Of a stretch of 32,632 nt of DNA, positions 14,500 through 22,918 are shown one piece after another. Position numbers and translations under genes: made by a program. The notes beneath the pieces were generated by a model. The model was not told the origin of the DNA. It ran no database searches and saw only the letters and a program-made list of their open reading frames with translations. The stretch's first letter is position 1. Each line of letters starts with the position of its first letter. Source of the DNA: Capillimicrobium sp035565675 (GTDB lineage: Bacteria > Actinomycetota > Thermoleophilia > Solirubrobacterales > Solirubrobacteraceae); assembly GCA_035565675.1 (NCBI GenBank), contig DATMSA010000164.1:1-32632 (forward strand). Direction: 5' to 3'.

Positions 14500-16061
14500 C
14501 GGTTCGTGACCTCCAGCGTCGGGGTGGCGTCGTTGCCCTTGATGTTGCGGACGTTGCAGCGGTACGGGGCCGACGAGTCGGCCGCGCCGCCGCGCAGCAC
14601 GTCGCAGGACATGCTGTTGCTGCCGACGATCGGGTTGTCCCAGCGGTAGCGGACGGCGTAGCCGGTCTGGCCGATCGCCAGCGTCACGCTGCCCTCGGGA
14701 CCGCCGCCGCCCTTGGGCGTGATGTTGCTCTCGACGCGGAACGAGCTCGAGCCGCCCGACGGGATCGTGTCGGCCGGGAAGCTCGCCCACTGCCCGCTGT
14801 TGAGGAGCGCCTCGCCGCAGGCGAGCGTCTCCCCGGTGCGGTTGGAGATCGTCGTCGTCACGGTGCGCGTCGACGACTCCGGACCGCGCGGGGCGGCCAG
14901 CGTGAAGTTCCCGCTGCCGCCGACGGCGCAGCTCGTCCAGGGCGTGTCGCTCGTGATCGCGCGGATCAGGGCGTTGCCGCGCTCGGGCCCGTAGCGGGTC
15001 ACGAGCGCCCGGGCGAAGTCCTCCCAGACGGCCTTGGCCTGGGCGCGAGCCCCGGTCACGGCGCGCTGGAAGTTGTCGCCGATCACGGCGCGGGGCGTGC
15101 TCGGGTTCGAGGTCTGGCCGGTGCGCCAGTCGATCTCGCCCTTGTCCTTGTTCAGCATGGAGTGGCCGACCCGGTTCGGGCACAGGTTCTTCAGGTCGCC
15201 CAGGCTGATGCCGGTCACGACCGTGCCGAGCACGTCGATCCAGTTGACGATGTCCTGGGCGCTGTCGTCGCACCCGGAGATCGGCGCCGTCTGATCCTGC
15301 TCCTGCGCGCCGGTCGGCAGCAGGGACGTCGGGACCGGGTAGCGCAGGTAGGGGACGAGCTCGCTGCGGCCGAGCCCCAGCGGGTTCGTGATGTCGTAGG
15401 TCGCCTCGACGAGGATCTTGCCGTCCTCGCCCTTCTCGGCCGGCTTGGTGATCTGCGGCTTGGCCGGGTTGGCGGTGTCGCCCCAGTTCGTGTGCGACCA
15501 GAAGTCCTCGGCGGCGTGCAGCGCGCGCCCGAGGAACTCGAGCGTGTTGCACTTGGCGCGCCCGACGCTGCCCGTGCCCATGGTGCACGTCGGGACGGCG
15601 ATGTCGGCCTGGATCGCGATCGGCCGGTTGTCGGCGTCCAGGATGAGGTTGGCCTGCTCGACGGCGCGGTCGAGGTTGCGGCCGAAGTTGTTGACGCACG
15701 CGGCGATCGCGGCGGCGGCGCGCTGCGCGGCCGACACCTCGTACGGCTTGCCGGGCAGGTAGTCGGCGTCGTCGCAGTGGGCCTCGGGGTGGCCGATGAT
15801 CTCCAGCGGGCTGTCGGGGATGCCGACGCCGCCGAGCGTGCCCTTCGTGCCGGCCAGCATGTCCATCGACAGCGGCTGGAAGCACTGGCTGGGCGCGCCC
15901 ACGGCCTCGCACGAGAGCACCCGCGTGATCTTCTCGTGCTCGGCGTGCTGGCCCATCTTCCCGTCGATCGTGCCGAAGCCGCTGGCGGCGGCCGGCAGGG
16001 CCAGCGCGGCGGCGACGGCGCCCGCCGCCGCGATCGCGCGGCGGATGGTCGTCGGTGACAC
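14496..16061 (-). CDS. Secreted HET-C/CinY-like protein with an aegerolysin/ET79-like C-terminal domain
   Basis: 521 residues from GTG 16061, which is 4 nt behind AAGGAG; an in-frame ATG at 16085 is the alternative. There is a signal peptide with TTIRRAIAAAG and an Ala-rich core, cleavage near residue 27. The mature N-terminus has QHAEHEKITRVL (38-49). Residues 177-195, LGRALHAAEDFWSHTNWGD, are the helix hallmark of HET-C/CinY-like proteins, related to zinc-dependent phospholipase-C folds; His182, Asp186 and His190 are candidate metal ligands. Residues about 397-521 are a beta-sandwich resembling aegerolysin or crystal-protein ET79 domains: TTTISNRTGETLACG, GQWASFPADTIPSGGSSSF, RWDNPIVGSNSMSC. 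Such domains bind lipid or form pores with a partner. A secreted membrane-active effector is the inferred role. Confidence 0.7.
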   Translation of the reverse strand: MSPTTIRRAIAAAGAVAAALALPAAASGFGTIDGKMGQHAEHEKITRVLSCEAVGAPSQCFQPLSMDMLAGTKGTLGGVGIPDSPLEIIGHPEAHCDDADYLPGKPYEVSAAQRAAAAIAACVNNFGRNLDRAVEQANLILDADNRPIAIQADIAVPTCTMGTGSVGRAKCNTLEFLGRALHAAEDFWSHTNWGDTANPAKPQITKPAEKGEDGKILVEATYDITNPLGLGRSELVPYLRYPVPTSLLPTGAQEQDQTAPISGCDDSAQDIVNWIDVLGTVVTGISLGDLKNLCPNRVGHSMLNKDKGEIDWRTGQTSNPSTPRAVIGDNFQRAVTGARAQAKAVWEDFARALVTRYGPERGNALIRAITSDTPWTSCAVGGSGNFTLAAPRGPESSTRTVTTTISNRTGETLACGEALLNSGQWASFPADTIPSGGSSSFRVESNITPKGGGGPEGSVTLAIGQTGYAVRYRWDNPIVGSNSMSCDVLRGGAADSSAPYRCNVRNIKGNDATPTLEVTNR

Positions 16062-16086
16062 GAAGCTCCTTCCTTTCCTCTCCATT

Positions 16087-16104
16087 CAGGGTCTGCGGAC
16101 CCTG
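16087..16104. repeat. Hairpin CAGGGTC-N4-GACCCTG upstream of the HET-C-like gene
   Basis: Perfect 7-bp inverted repeat with a 4-nt loop, 26 nt before GTG 16061 and 62 nt after the end of the ABC-transporter operon. It could be the operon terminator or a 5' hairpin or operator for the secreted-protein genes. A longer-range pair CCATTCA (16082-16088) and TGAATGG (16155-16161) brackets the intergenic stretch. Confidence 0.5.
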
Positions 16105-16165
16105 CTCGTCACAGCGACCGCAGGAGGGGATATCGGACGGGGCTGTCTCGTCCTTGAATGGCGCC

Positions 16166-17413
16166 TCAGGCTGGCGCGTCGGCGGTGCGCACCGACCACT
16201 GGCTCTCGGGGCGCAGCGCCCCGCGCACGACGACCCAGGGCCAGCGGTCCTCGGAGCCGTCGTGGGCGACGTTGAGCGCGGTGAACGTCAGCGCGCGCTC
16301 GACGAAGTCCAGCGTGAGGCCGATCAGCCGGTGCATGCCGACGTCGAGCGTGAACTCGCCCGGCAGCAGCGTCGCGTCGATGCGGGCGCGGATCTCGTGG
16401 CGGCCCGGGGCGAGCGACAGCAGGGGGCGGTCGCCGTCGACGTTCTGCACGGTCGCCACCCGCGTGCCGTCGGCGCTGGAGAGGCCGAGCTCGATGACGC
16501 CGTCCTCGACGGTCTCGTTCACCCGGAACGTCATCGCGACGGTGAACGGCTGGCCCAGGCGGATGCGGTCGGTCGGGCGGTCGTCGTCGTCGAGCAGCGC
16601 GACCCGCTCGAGCGTCACCGCGCCGGTGGTCGAGCGCGGCACCTCCGGCCCGATCGTCGCCACGCCGCCGTCCTGGGTGGCGCCCGCGTGGTGCAGGTAC
16701 TGGGCGACGACCTCGTTCGTGGGCCCCTCGGCGCGCACCCGCCCGCCGTCGATCCAGTAGGAGCGGGTGCACAGCCGCTGCACCGCGCTGAGCTGGTGGG
16801 AGACGAACACGACCGTGCGCCCGCCGCGGGCGACGTCGTCCATCTTGCCGAAGCACTTGCGCTGGAACTCGGCGTCGCCGACGGCCAGCACCTCGTCGAC
16901 GAGCAGGATGTCGGTGTCGAGGTGCGCGGCGACCGCGAAGGCCAGGCGCACGTACATGCCGCTCGAGTAGCGCTTGACCGGCGTCTCCAGGAACTGCTCG
17001 ATGCCCGAGAACTCGACGATCTCGTCGAAGCGCGCGGCCACCTCGGACCGGCGCATGCCGAGGATCGTGCCGCTCAGGTACACGTTCTCGCGGCCGCTGA
17101 GCTCGGGGTGGAAGCCGGTGCCGACCTCCAGCAGCGTCCCGACGCGGCCGGTCAGCTCGATGCGCCCCTCGGTGGGCGGCGTGATCCGCGACAGGCACTT
17201 CAGCAGCGTCGACTTGCCGGCGCCGTTGCGGCCCACGAGCCCGACGACCTCGCCCGGCGCGATGCTCAGGTCGACGCCGCGCAGGGCCCAGAAGTCGCGC
17301 CCCTTGGGCGCGCGGCGGCCGATGCGCTCGCTGAGCAGGTCGGTCTGCGCGCCCCCGAGGCGGTAGCGCTTTCCGAGCCCCGCGACCCTGATGGCGAGCT
17401 GGTCAGATGACAT
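16166..17413 (-). CDS. ABC exporter ATP-binding subunit, Wzt/TagH type with C-terminal extension
   Basis: 415 residues. The nucleotide-binding domain has Walker A GRNGAGKST (61-69), the family-specific signature YSSGMYVRLA (149-158), Walker B ILLVDEVLAVGD (169-180) and switch His206. Residues about 250-415 are a beta-rich extension placed like the Wzt carbohydrate-binding domain that recognises the capped glycan end in O-antigen exporters. The complex with the upstream permease should move a lipid-linked polysaccharide across the membrane. ATG 17413 overlaps the permease stop by 11 nt. It is the last gene of the asnB operon. Confidence 0.92.
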   Translation of the reverse strand: MSSDQLAIRVAGLGKRYRLGGAQTDLLSERIGRRAPKGRDFWALRGVDLSIAPGEVVGLVGRNGAGKSTLLKCLSRITPPTEGRIELTGRVGTLLEVGTGFHPELSGRENVYLSGTILGMRRSEVAARFDEIVEFSGIEQFLETPVKRYSSGMYVRLAFAVAAHLDTDILLVDEVLAVGDAEFQRKCFGKMDDVARGGRTVVFVSHQLSAVQRLCTRSYWIDGGRVRAEGPTNEVVAQYLHHAGATQDGGVATIGPEVPRSTTGAVTLERVALLDDDDRPTDRIRLGQPFTVAMTFRVNETVEDGVIELGLSSADGTRVATVQNVDGDRPLLSLAPGRHEIRARIDATLLPGEFTLDVGMHRLIGLTLDFVERALTFTALNVAHDGSEDRWPWVVVRGALRPESQWSVRTADAPA

Positions 17414-18227
17414 CCGCGAAGTCCCGCTCCGCTCGCGTGAAGTACCAGGCGCCCGTCACCAGCAGCACGGCCGCGGTGGCCAGCGGGATCGCCAGCAGCG
17501 CGCCCGGCCAGTCGGCGTCGGGGAAGATCATCCACCGGTAGGTCTCCAGCACGCCCACCATCGGGTTGAGCGCGTAGAACGGCTGCGCGGCCTCCGGCAC
17601 GACGTCGAACGGGTAGACGATCGGCGTCACGAACAGGCCGACGAGGATGAGGAACGGCACGGCCAGGCGGATGTCGCGGTAGCGCACGTTCAGCGCGCTC
17701 AGCCACAGCCCGATCCCCAGCGCGACCGCCAGCGTCAGCACCGCCAGCACCGGCACGAGCAGGATCTGCACCGGCGGCACCACCCCGTAGGCGAGCTGCA
17801 CGACCATCGCGATCGCGAACGCCGGCAGGAAGTCGATCGCCGGCGGCAGCACCGCGGCGATCGGGATGATCATGCGCGGGAACCAGACCTTGCCGATCAG
17901 CTCGCGCGAGGCGACCGTCGAGTCCGACGCGAACTGCATCGCCTGGCTGAAGTACAGCCACATGACCATGCCGGCCAGCGCGAACACCGGGTACGGCACG
18001 CCCGCGCCCGACGGCACCCTCGCGTAGTGGCCCAGGAACACGCTGAAGACGACGGCGAGCAGCAGCGGCTGCAGGATCGCCCACACGGTCCCGATCAGCG
18101 TCTGGCGGTAGCGGATCGAGACGTCGCGCTTGACGAGGAAGAAGGCGAGGTCGCGGTACTCCCACAGCTCGCGCAGGTTCGGCGCCTGCCACCCGCGCGG
18201 CGGGACGATGACGCGCGTGTCGGCCAC
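17403..18227 (-). CDS. ABC-2 type polysaccharide export permease (Wzm/TagG type)
   Basis: 274 residues from GTG 18227, which shares one base with the stop of the upstream SDR gene. The amphipathic N-terminus LRELWEYRDLAFFLVKRDVS and IRYRQTLIGTVWAILQPL are the standard opening of the ABC-2 permease family. Six hydrophobic segments follow, with the conserved ALNVRYRDIRLAVPFLI and FVTPIVYPFDVVPE near the end. It forms the membrane channel for the adjacent Wzt-type ATPase. The substrate is a surface glycan, presumably built by the SDR, AsnB and glycosyltransferase products nearby. Confidence 0.92.
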   Translation of the reverse strand: MADTRVIVPPRGWQAPNLRELWEYRDLAFFLVKRDVSIRYRQTLIGTVWAILQPLLLAVVFSVFLGHYARVPSGAGVPYPVFALAGMVMWLYFSQAMQFASDSTVASRELIGKVWFPRMIIPIAAVLPPAIDFLPAFAIAMVVQLAYGVVPPVQILLVPVLAVLTLAVALGIGLWLSALNVRYRDIRLAVPFLILVGLFVTPIVYPFDVVPEAAQPFYALNPMVGVLETYRWMIFPDADWPGALLAIPLATAAVLLVTGAWYFTRAERDFADVI

Positions 18228-19249
18228 TAGACCGCCGCGGCCATCCGCGCCGCGTGCTTCTCGATGCACGCCGCGATGAACGCCTCGTTCTCGCGCGTCC
18301 AGGCGATCTGGCGCTCCAGGCCCTCGCGCAGCCCCACCTCGGCCCGGAAGCCCAGCTCGCGCTCGGACTTCTCGGTCGCGCCGAAGCGCTTGCCCGAGCG
18401 GTCCCAGTCGCGCGCCGGCGCCACCTCGACGCGGCCCGACCCGCACAGCTCGACGATCGTCTCGGCCAGCTCGCGGATCGACGTCTCCACGCCCGACGCG
18501 AGGTTGTAGACCCCGCCCGGCTCGCCCCGCTCCGCGCACGCGATCAGCCCGCGCGCCATGTCCTCGACGTAGATGAAGTCGCGCGTGGCGATCCCGCCGT
18601 TGTCCAGCGGCAGCGCCTCGTCGTGCAGCGCCTTCCACACGAACGTCGGCGTCACGTTGCGCCACACCGTGTTGACCGTGCCGCGCCAGCGCCCGGCGCC
18701 GAGCACCTCGCCCGGCCCGTACACGTTCTGGAAGCGGGCCTTGACGATCGGCAACCCCTCGCGCATCCAGAAGTAGTTGCCGTACAGCTCGCCGACGACC
18801 TTGCTGATCTGGTAGGGCGAGTCGAGGTACAGCGACACCGGCGCGTCCTCCTGCGTCGCGCTGGCCGCCTCGAACGTCTTCTCGGCCACCGTGCAGCCGG
18901 CGCCCGCGTAGACGACCTTGCGCAGCGACGCGATCTGCGACAGGCGCATGAACAGCTTCAGCGACGTCAGCAGATTGTGCTCGTGGTCGGCCAGCGGGTC
19001 GGCCATCGAGGACTGGTTGCCGTGGTAGGTGACGAGGTTGAACGCCAGGTCGAGGTCCTCGGGCAGCGACGCGAGGACGTCGTCGTCGTTGATCGACGCC
19101 TCGACGAGCGTGGCGCCCGCGGGCACGTTCTCGCGCTCGGCGCTGAGGAGGTTGTCGACGACGAGCACCTCGTCGCCGCGCGCCAGCAGCGCCCTGACGA
19201 GGTTGGACCCGACGAAGCCGGCGCCGCCGGCGACCAGCACCTTGGCCAT
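18227..19249 (-). CDS. NAD-dependent epimerase/dehydratase (SDR), nucleotide-sugar type
   Basis: 340 residues. The NAD-binding motif is GGAGFVGS (8-15), and the catalytic Tyr146-x3-Lys150 is in SPYQISK. The sequence after it (ARFQNVYGPGE) and ATRDFIYVEDMARGL follow UDP-glucose-epimerase-like extended SDRs, which isomerise, dehydrate or decarboxylate nucleotide sugars. The element before the Tyr reads YAGAGCTVAEKT, slightly off the usual SS-x-VYG. ATG 19249 overlaps the upstream TGA by one base. It should make the activated sugar for the exported polymer; the exact sugar cannot be called. Confidence 0.88.
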   Translation of the reverse strand: MAKVLVAGGAGFVGSNLVRALLARGDEVLVVDNLLSAERENVPAGATLVEASINDDDVLASLPEDLDLAFNLVTYHGNQSSMADPLADHEHNLLTSLKLFMRLSQIASLRKVVYAGAGCTVAEKTFEAASATQEDAPVSLYLDSPYQISKVVGELYGNYFWMREGLPIVKARFQNVYGPGEVLGAGRWRGTVNTVWRNVTPTFVWKALHDEALPLDNGGIATRDFIYVEDMARGLIACAERGEPGGVYNLASGVETSIRELAETIVELCGSGRVEVAPARDWDRSGKRFGATEKSERELGFRAEVGLREGLERQIAWTRENEAFIAACIEKHAARMAAAV

Positions 19250-20196
19250 CAGGAGCGCACCCGCAGCTGCTCTTCCTTCAGGTGGGTGTACGTCTGCTCG
19301 ATCCCGTGCTCCTGGTACCAGGCGATCGCCTGCGCGACCCCGTCCTCGAGCGCGACGCTCGTCTTCCAGTCGAAGTCGGCGTTCGTGCGCGACGGGTCCA
19401 GCAGGATCGACTCGGCGTCGTCGGCGGCGCGCGGGCGGATCTCCACGTCGATCTCGCCCAGCCCCAGCGCGGCGGTCGTCGCGTCGAACAGCTCCTTGAT
19501 CGACACGTCCGAGCCCGACGACACGTGGTAGGCGCCCGAGCCGACGCCGTCGACCAGCGCCGGGACGACGACGTCGACGAGGTCGGAGACGAACAGGAAG
19601 TCGCGCCGCGTGTCGGTGACGAAGCACGGCTTGTCCTGCGTGAGGCGGCTGAAGAACGTCGGCAGCGGGCCCGACAGGTTGCGGGGGCCGTAGACGTTGG
19701 CCAGCCGGAAGCTCACCCAGTCCAGCGACGACAGGCGGATGTAGTTCTCGCCGGCCGTCTTGGAGATCGCGTACGACGACTCGTACGGGCGCAGCGGGTG
19801 GTTGAGCGTGATCGGCTGCTCCTCGGGCTTGACGCCGTAGCAGAGCGCCGTCTGGAAGTAGACGAGGCGCTTGACGCCCAGCCGCTCGCTGGCCTTCACG
19901 ACGATCGCGGTGCCCAGCGCGTTCGCGCGCGCGTCCTCGGCCCACGCGTCGGGATCCTTGTAGGAGGCGGCGGCGTGCGCGACCGCGTCGGGCCGGAAGT
20001 CGTCCATGACCCCGTCGAAGAACGCCTCGTCGGCGATCGAGCCCTCGACGATCGTCAGGCCGTCCTGGGGCGTGAGGTTGTCGCGGCGGCTCGTCGCGTA
20101 GGTGTCGACGGTGCACACCTCGTGGCCGGCGGCCAGGAGGCGGTCGGCCAGGTGCGAGCCGATGAACCCGCCCCCGCCCGTGATCAGGATCTTCAT
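19249..20196 (-). CDS. NAD-dependent epimerase/dehydratase (SDR), second copy
   Basis: 315 residues. GGGGFIGSHLADRL (7-20) is the NAD site, and Tyr142-x3-Lys146 sits in SSYAISKTAGE, with VYGPRNLSGP after it. RDFLFVSDLVDVV is the usual substrate-domain strand. It is only distantly similar to the neighbouring SDR, so the two probably do successive steps rather than being a recent duplication. ATG 20196 overlaps the asnB TGA as ATGA. Cytosolic nucleotide-sugar metabolism feeding the ABC exporter is the likely role. Confidence 0.88.
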   Translation of the reverse strand: MKILITGGGGFIGSHLADRLLAAGHEVCTVDTYATSRRDNLTPQDGLTIVEGSIADEAFFDGVMDDFRPDAVAHAAASYKDPDAWAEDARANALGTAIVVKASERLGVKRLVYFQTALCYGVKPEEQPITLNHPLRPYESSYAISKTAGENYIRLSSLDWVSFRLANVYGPRNLSGPLPTFFSRLTQDKPCFVTDTRRDFLFVSDLVDVVVPALVDGVGSGAYHVSSGSDVSIKELFDATTAALGLGEIDVEIRPRAADDAESILLDPSRTNADFDWKTSVALEDGVAQAIAWYQEHGIEQTYTHLKEEQLRVRS

Positions 20197-22109
20197 GTGG
20201 TGGTCGTCTCCGTGGTCGGGGCGAGCATCGAGCGGAACTCGTGCTCGCGGTCGTGGAAGCGCTGCTGCCACAGCTCCAGGCTGAGCAGTCCCCAGAACGT
20301 GCGCCCGAACTTCGACTCGCCGTCGAGCGCGTCGAGCACCGCGCGGCGGTCGTAGAGGTCGCGGTCGGTCGCGAACGTGTCGCGCAGGTGGTCGCGGGCC
20401 GGTCCGCGCGCCCACTCCACCAGCGGCACCGGGAAGCCCATCTTGTCCTTGCGCTGGGCGATCGCCTCGGGCACCGCGGCGCGCGTGGCCTGGGCGAACA
20501 CGTGCTTGAGCCTGCCGCCCGGGAACTTCACGTCGGCGGGGATCGTCGCCGCCAGCTCCACCAGCGGGTGGTCCAGCAGCGGGACGCGCGACTCCAGCCC
20601 GTGCGCCATCGAGACGCGATCCTCGACCTGCAGCAGCGCCGGCAGGAGCGTCTTGAAGTCGAAGTGCGTCATCTTGTCGAAGTAGGACTCGTGGCCGACG
20701 TTGCGGCCGTTGAAGACCTCGGCGAACGCGTGGAACGGGTCGTAGTCGCCGAGCGCGCGCACGTCGACCAGCCGCTCGACGTCGGGGGCGCGGTTGATGA
20801 GGCGGAAGTAGCGCTCGTCGAGCTCCCCGAACAGGCCCTCCCGCCAGAACTGCTGCAGCATCGGCTTGTAGTTCCGCAGCGACGAGAGCTGGGGGATGAT
20901 CGACTCGTAGGTGACGACGAAGTTGCCGTTGTGCATCGTGCCCTCGATCGCGGCCTTGATGCACTGCTCGAAGTAGGCGATCAGGTAGCGGGTGTAGCCG
21001 CCGAAGATCTCGTCGCCGCCCTGGCCGCCGAGGATCACCTTCACGTGGCGCGCGGCGGCCTCCGACACCATGAACTGCGGGAACGACCCGGGGCCGGCGA
21101 CCGGGAAGTCGAGGTGGTAGATCACCCGCCCGATCTCGCGCATGAAGTCGTCGACGCCGATGTCGACGACGGTCAGGTCCAGCCCGCGCTCCTGCGCCAG
21201 CAGCCGCGCGTACCCGGACTCGTCGTACTCGGGCCCCTCGGTGAAGCGCCCGGTGAAGCCCTGCATCGGGCCGTCGCCGTATACGGACGCGAGCCCGGCG
21301 ACGGCGCTGGAGTCCAGGCCGCCGGACACGTACGCGCCGACGGGCACGTCGGAGCGCAGGTGCAGGCGCACGCTGTCGTGCAGCAGCGCCTCGATGCGCT
21401 CCTCGAACCACGCCTCGCGGTGCTGCCAGTCGAGGTCGTAGTAGACCTCCCAGTAGCGCTCGGGCCGCGCGACGCCGCCGCGCACGACGAGCCGGTGGCC
21501 GGGCAGCAGCTCGCGCACGCCCTGGAACAGGGTCTTGCCGGCCAGGCAGAACTGGAAGGCGAGGTAGTCCTTCAGCCCCTCCGGGTCGGTGGCGATCGCC
21601 GGCAGGAACGGCAGCAGCGCCTTGGCCTCGGAGGCGAAGTAGAGGACGTCGCCGACCTGCGCGTAGTAGAGCGGCTTGACGCCGAAGCGGTCGCGGATCA
21701 GCAGCAGCTCGCCGGCGGGCTCGTCCCACAGCGCGTAGGCGAACATGCCGCGCAGCCGGTCGACGGCGTTGGCGCCCCAGCGCTCGTGCGCGCGCAGCAG
21801 CACCTCGGTGTCGGTCCGCGTGCGCCAGTCGCCGCCCAGCTCCTCGCGCAGCTCCGGCCAGTTGTAGATCTCGCCGTTGAACGTGGTCACGCGCCCGCCG
21901 GGCCCCGCCATCGGCTGGTGGCCGGCCGGCGAGGGGTCGAAGATCGACAGGCGCCGGTGCGCGAAGCCGACGTGCCCGCGCGGGTGGCTCCACGTGCCGT
22001 GGTCGTCGGGGCCGCGATGCGCGATCAGCTCGCCCATCACGTCGAGGCGACGAGCGAGGTCGGGCACGGGCTCTCCGCGCAGGTTGATGGCTCCGGCGAT
22101 GCCGCACAT
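20193..22109 (-). CDS. asnB: Asparagine synthase, glutamine-hydrolysing (AsnB type)
   Basis: 638 residues. The mature nucleophile is Cys2 (MCGIAGAINL); RRLSIFD (52-58) and FNGEIYN (78-84) complete the class-II glutaminase. The ATP-pyrophosphatase synthase domain has the P-loop SGGLDSS (262-268). Housekeeping enzymes amidate Asp, but AsnB homologues are frequent in surface-glycan clusters, where they may amidate sugar acids or peptide side chains. As first gene of an overlapping operon with two SDRs and a Wzm/Wzt pair, a glycan-modifying role is quite possible; this is inference. The start is fixed by the required Cys2. No convincing promoter was found in the 71 nt up to the divergent methyltransferase. 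Confidence 0.9.
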   Translation of the reverse strand: MCGIAGAINLRGEPVPDLARRLDVMGELIAHRGPDDHGTWSHPRGHVGFAHRRLSIFDPSPAGHQPMAGPGGRVTTFNGEIYNWPELREELGGDWRTRTDTEVLLRAHERWGANAVDRLRGMFAYALWDEPAGELLLIRDRFGVKPLYYAQVGDVLYFASEAKALLPFLPAIATDPEGLKDYLAFQFCLAGKTLFQGVRELLPGHRLVVRGGVARPERYWEVYYDLDWQHREAWFEERIEALLHDSVRLHLRSDVPVGAYVSGGLDSSAVAGLASVYGDGPMQGFTGRFTEGPEYDESGYARLLAQERGLDLTVVDIGVDDFMREIGRVIYHLDFPVAGPGSFPQFMVSEAAARHVKVILGGQGGDEIFGGYTRYLIAYFEQCIKAAIEGTMHNGNFVVTYESIIPQLSSLRNYKPMLQQFWREGLFGELDERYFRLINRAPDVERLVDVRALGDYDPFHAFAEVFNGRNVGHESYFDKMTHFDFKTLLPALLQVEDRVSMAHGLESRVPLLDHPLVELAATIPADVKFPGGRLKHVFAQATRAAVPEAIAQRKDKMGFPVPLVEWARGPARDHLRDTFATDRDLYDRRAVLDALDGESKFGRTFWGLLSLELWQQRFHDREHEFRSMLAPTTETTTT

Positions 22110-22166
22110 ACGTGTGGTGATCCGAACGAGCCGGACGGTGGGAAGTCGCGCCGGGGCGCCAGGGCC

Positions 22167-22172
22167 TACCTT
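22167..22172 (+). promoter_or_regulatory. -10 hexamer TACCTT of the CmcI-like methyltransferase gene
   Basis: TACCTT ends 8 nt before GTG 22181 and there is no Shine-Dalgarno, which points to a leaderless transcript. Confidence 0.45.
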
Positions 22173-22180
22173 CCCAAGCC

Positions 22181-22912
22181 GTGAACGTGACCGGAATCGA
22201 ACAGGGATCGTACTTCCTGGGCCGGCTCAGCTCGGTCCTCGGCGGCCGCGACCTGCTGCCCTACCTGGGCGAGCTCCACGCCTCGCCGCTGCCCCGGCAG
22301 TTCGAGGAGATCGTCGCCGGCGAGCCGGCGTTCGAGACGAAGCGCTTCGACTCGATCTGGCAGCTTCGCCTCTACCGCGTCTGGGTGTACTGCCTGACGC
22401 GCGCGCTGCGCCCGGCGGTGTTCGTCGAGACCGGCGTCCTGCACGGCATGACGAGCGCGTTCGTGCTCGAGGCGATGCGCGTCAACGACCACGGCCGGCT
22501 GATCTCGATCGACCTGCCGTCCTACGCCGAGACCGGTCCCGCCAACGTCGACGGCTACACCGGCACGCTGCCGCCCGGCCGCGAGCCCGGCTGGCTGGTG
22601 CCCGACGCGCTGCGCGACCGCTGGGAGCTGCACCTGGGCGCGTCGCTCGACGTCCTGCCCGGGGTGCTCGACGGGATCGACCGCCTCGACGTGTTCCTGC
22701 ACGACTCCGACCACACGTACGAGACGATGCGCGGCGAGTTCGAGCTCGCCTGGCCGAAGCTGGCCGAGGGCGGCGCGCTGATCGCCGACGACTCCACCGA
22801 CAACACCGCGTTCGCCGAGTTCTGCGACCGGGTCGGGCGCACGCCGCTGCTGTTCCCCAACCCCAACGAGCAGCCCCACGACGAGGATCGCTGCGGCCTG
22901 ATCCTCAAGTAG
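22181..22912 (+). CDS. Class-I SAM methyltransferase (CmcI/TylF-like)
   Basis: 243 residues. PAVFVETGVLHGMTSAFVLE (79-98) is a motif-I-like loop of the type with Glu-Thr-Gly and a following helix. LISIDLPS (107-114) ends the second strand. LDVFLHDSDHTYETMRGEFE (169-188) and GGALIADDSTDN are the acidic metal/SAM region seen in CmcI-like and TylF-like O-methyltransferases. Such enzymes methylate sugars or hydroxylated small molecules. Next to the glycan operon, methylation of a sugar, for example a chain-terminating O-methyl that a Wzt C-terminal domain can recognise, is an attractive inference. Convergent with the lipoprotein gene, 6 nt apart. Confidence 0.8.
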   Translation: MNVTGIEQGSYFLGRLSSVLGGRDLLPYLGELHASPLPRQFEEIVAGEPAFETKRFDSIWQLRLYRVWVYCLTRALRPAVFVETGVLHGMTSAFVLEAMRVNDHGRLISIDLPSYAETGPANVDGYTGTLPPGREPGWLVPDALRDRWELHLGASLDVLPGVLDGIDRLDVFLHDSDHTYETMRGEFELAWPKLAEGGALIADDSTDNTAFAEFCDRVGRTPLLFPNPNEQPHDEDRCGLILK

Positions 22913-22918
22913 CGGCGC

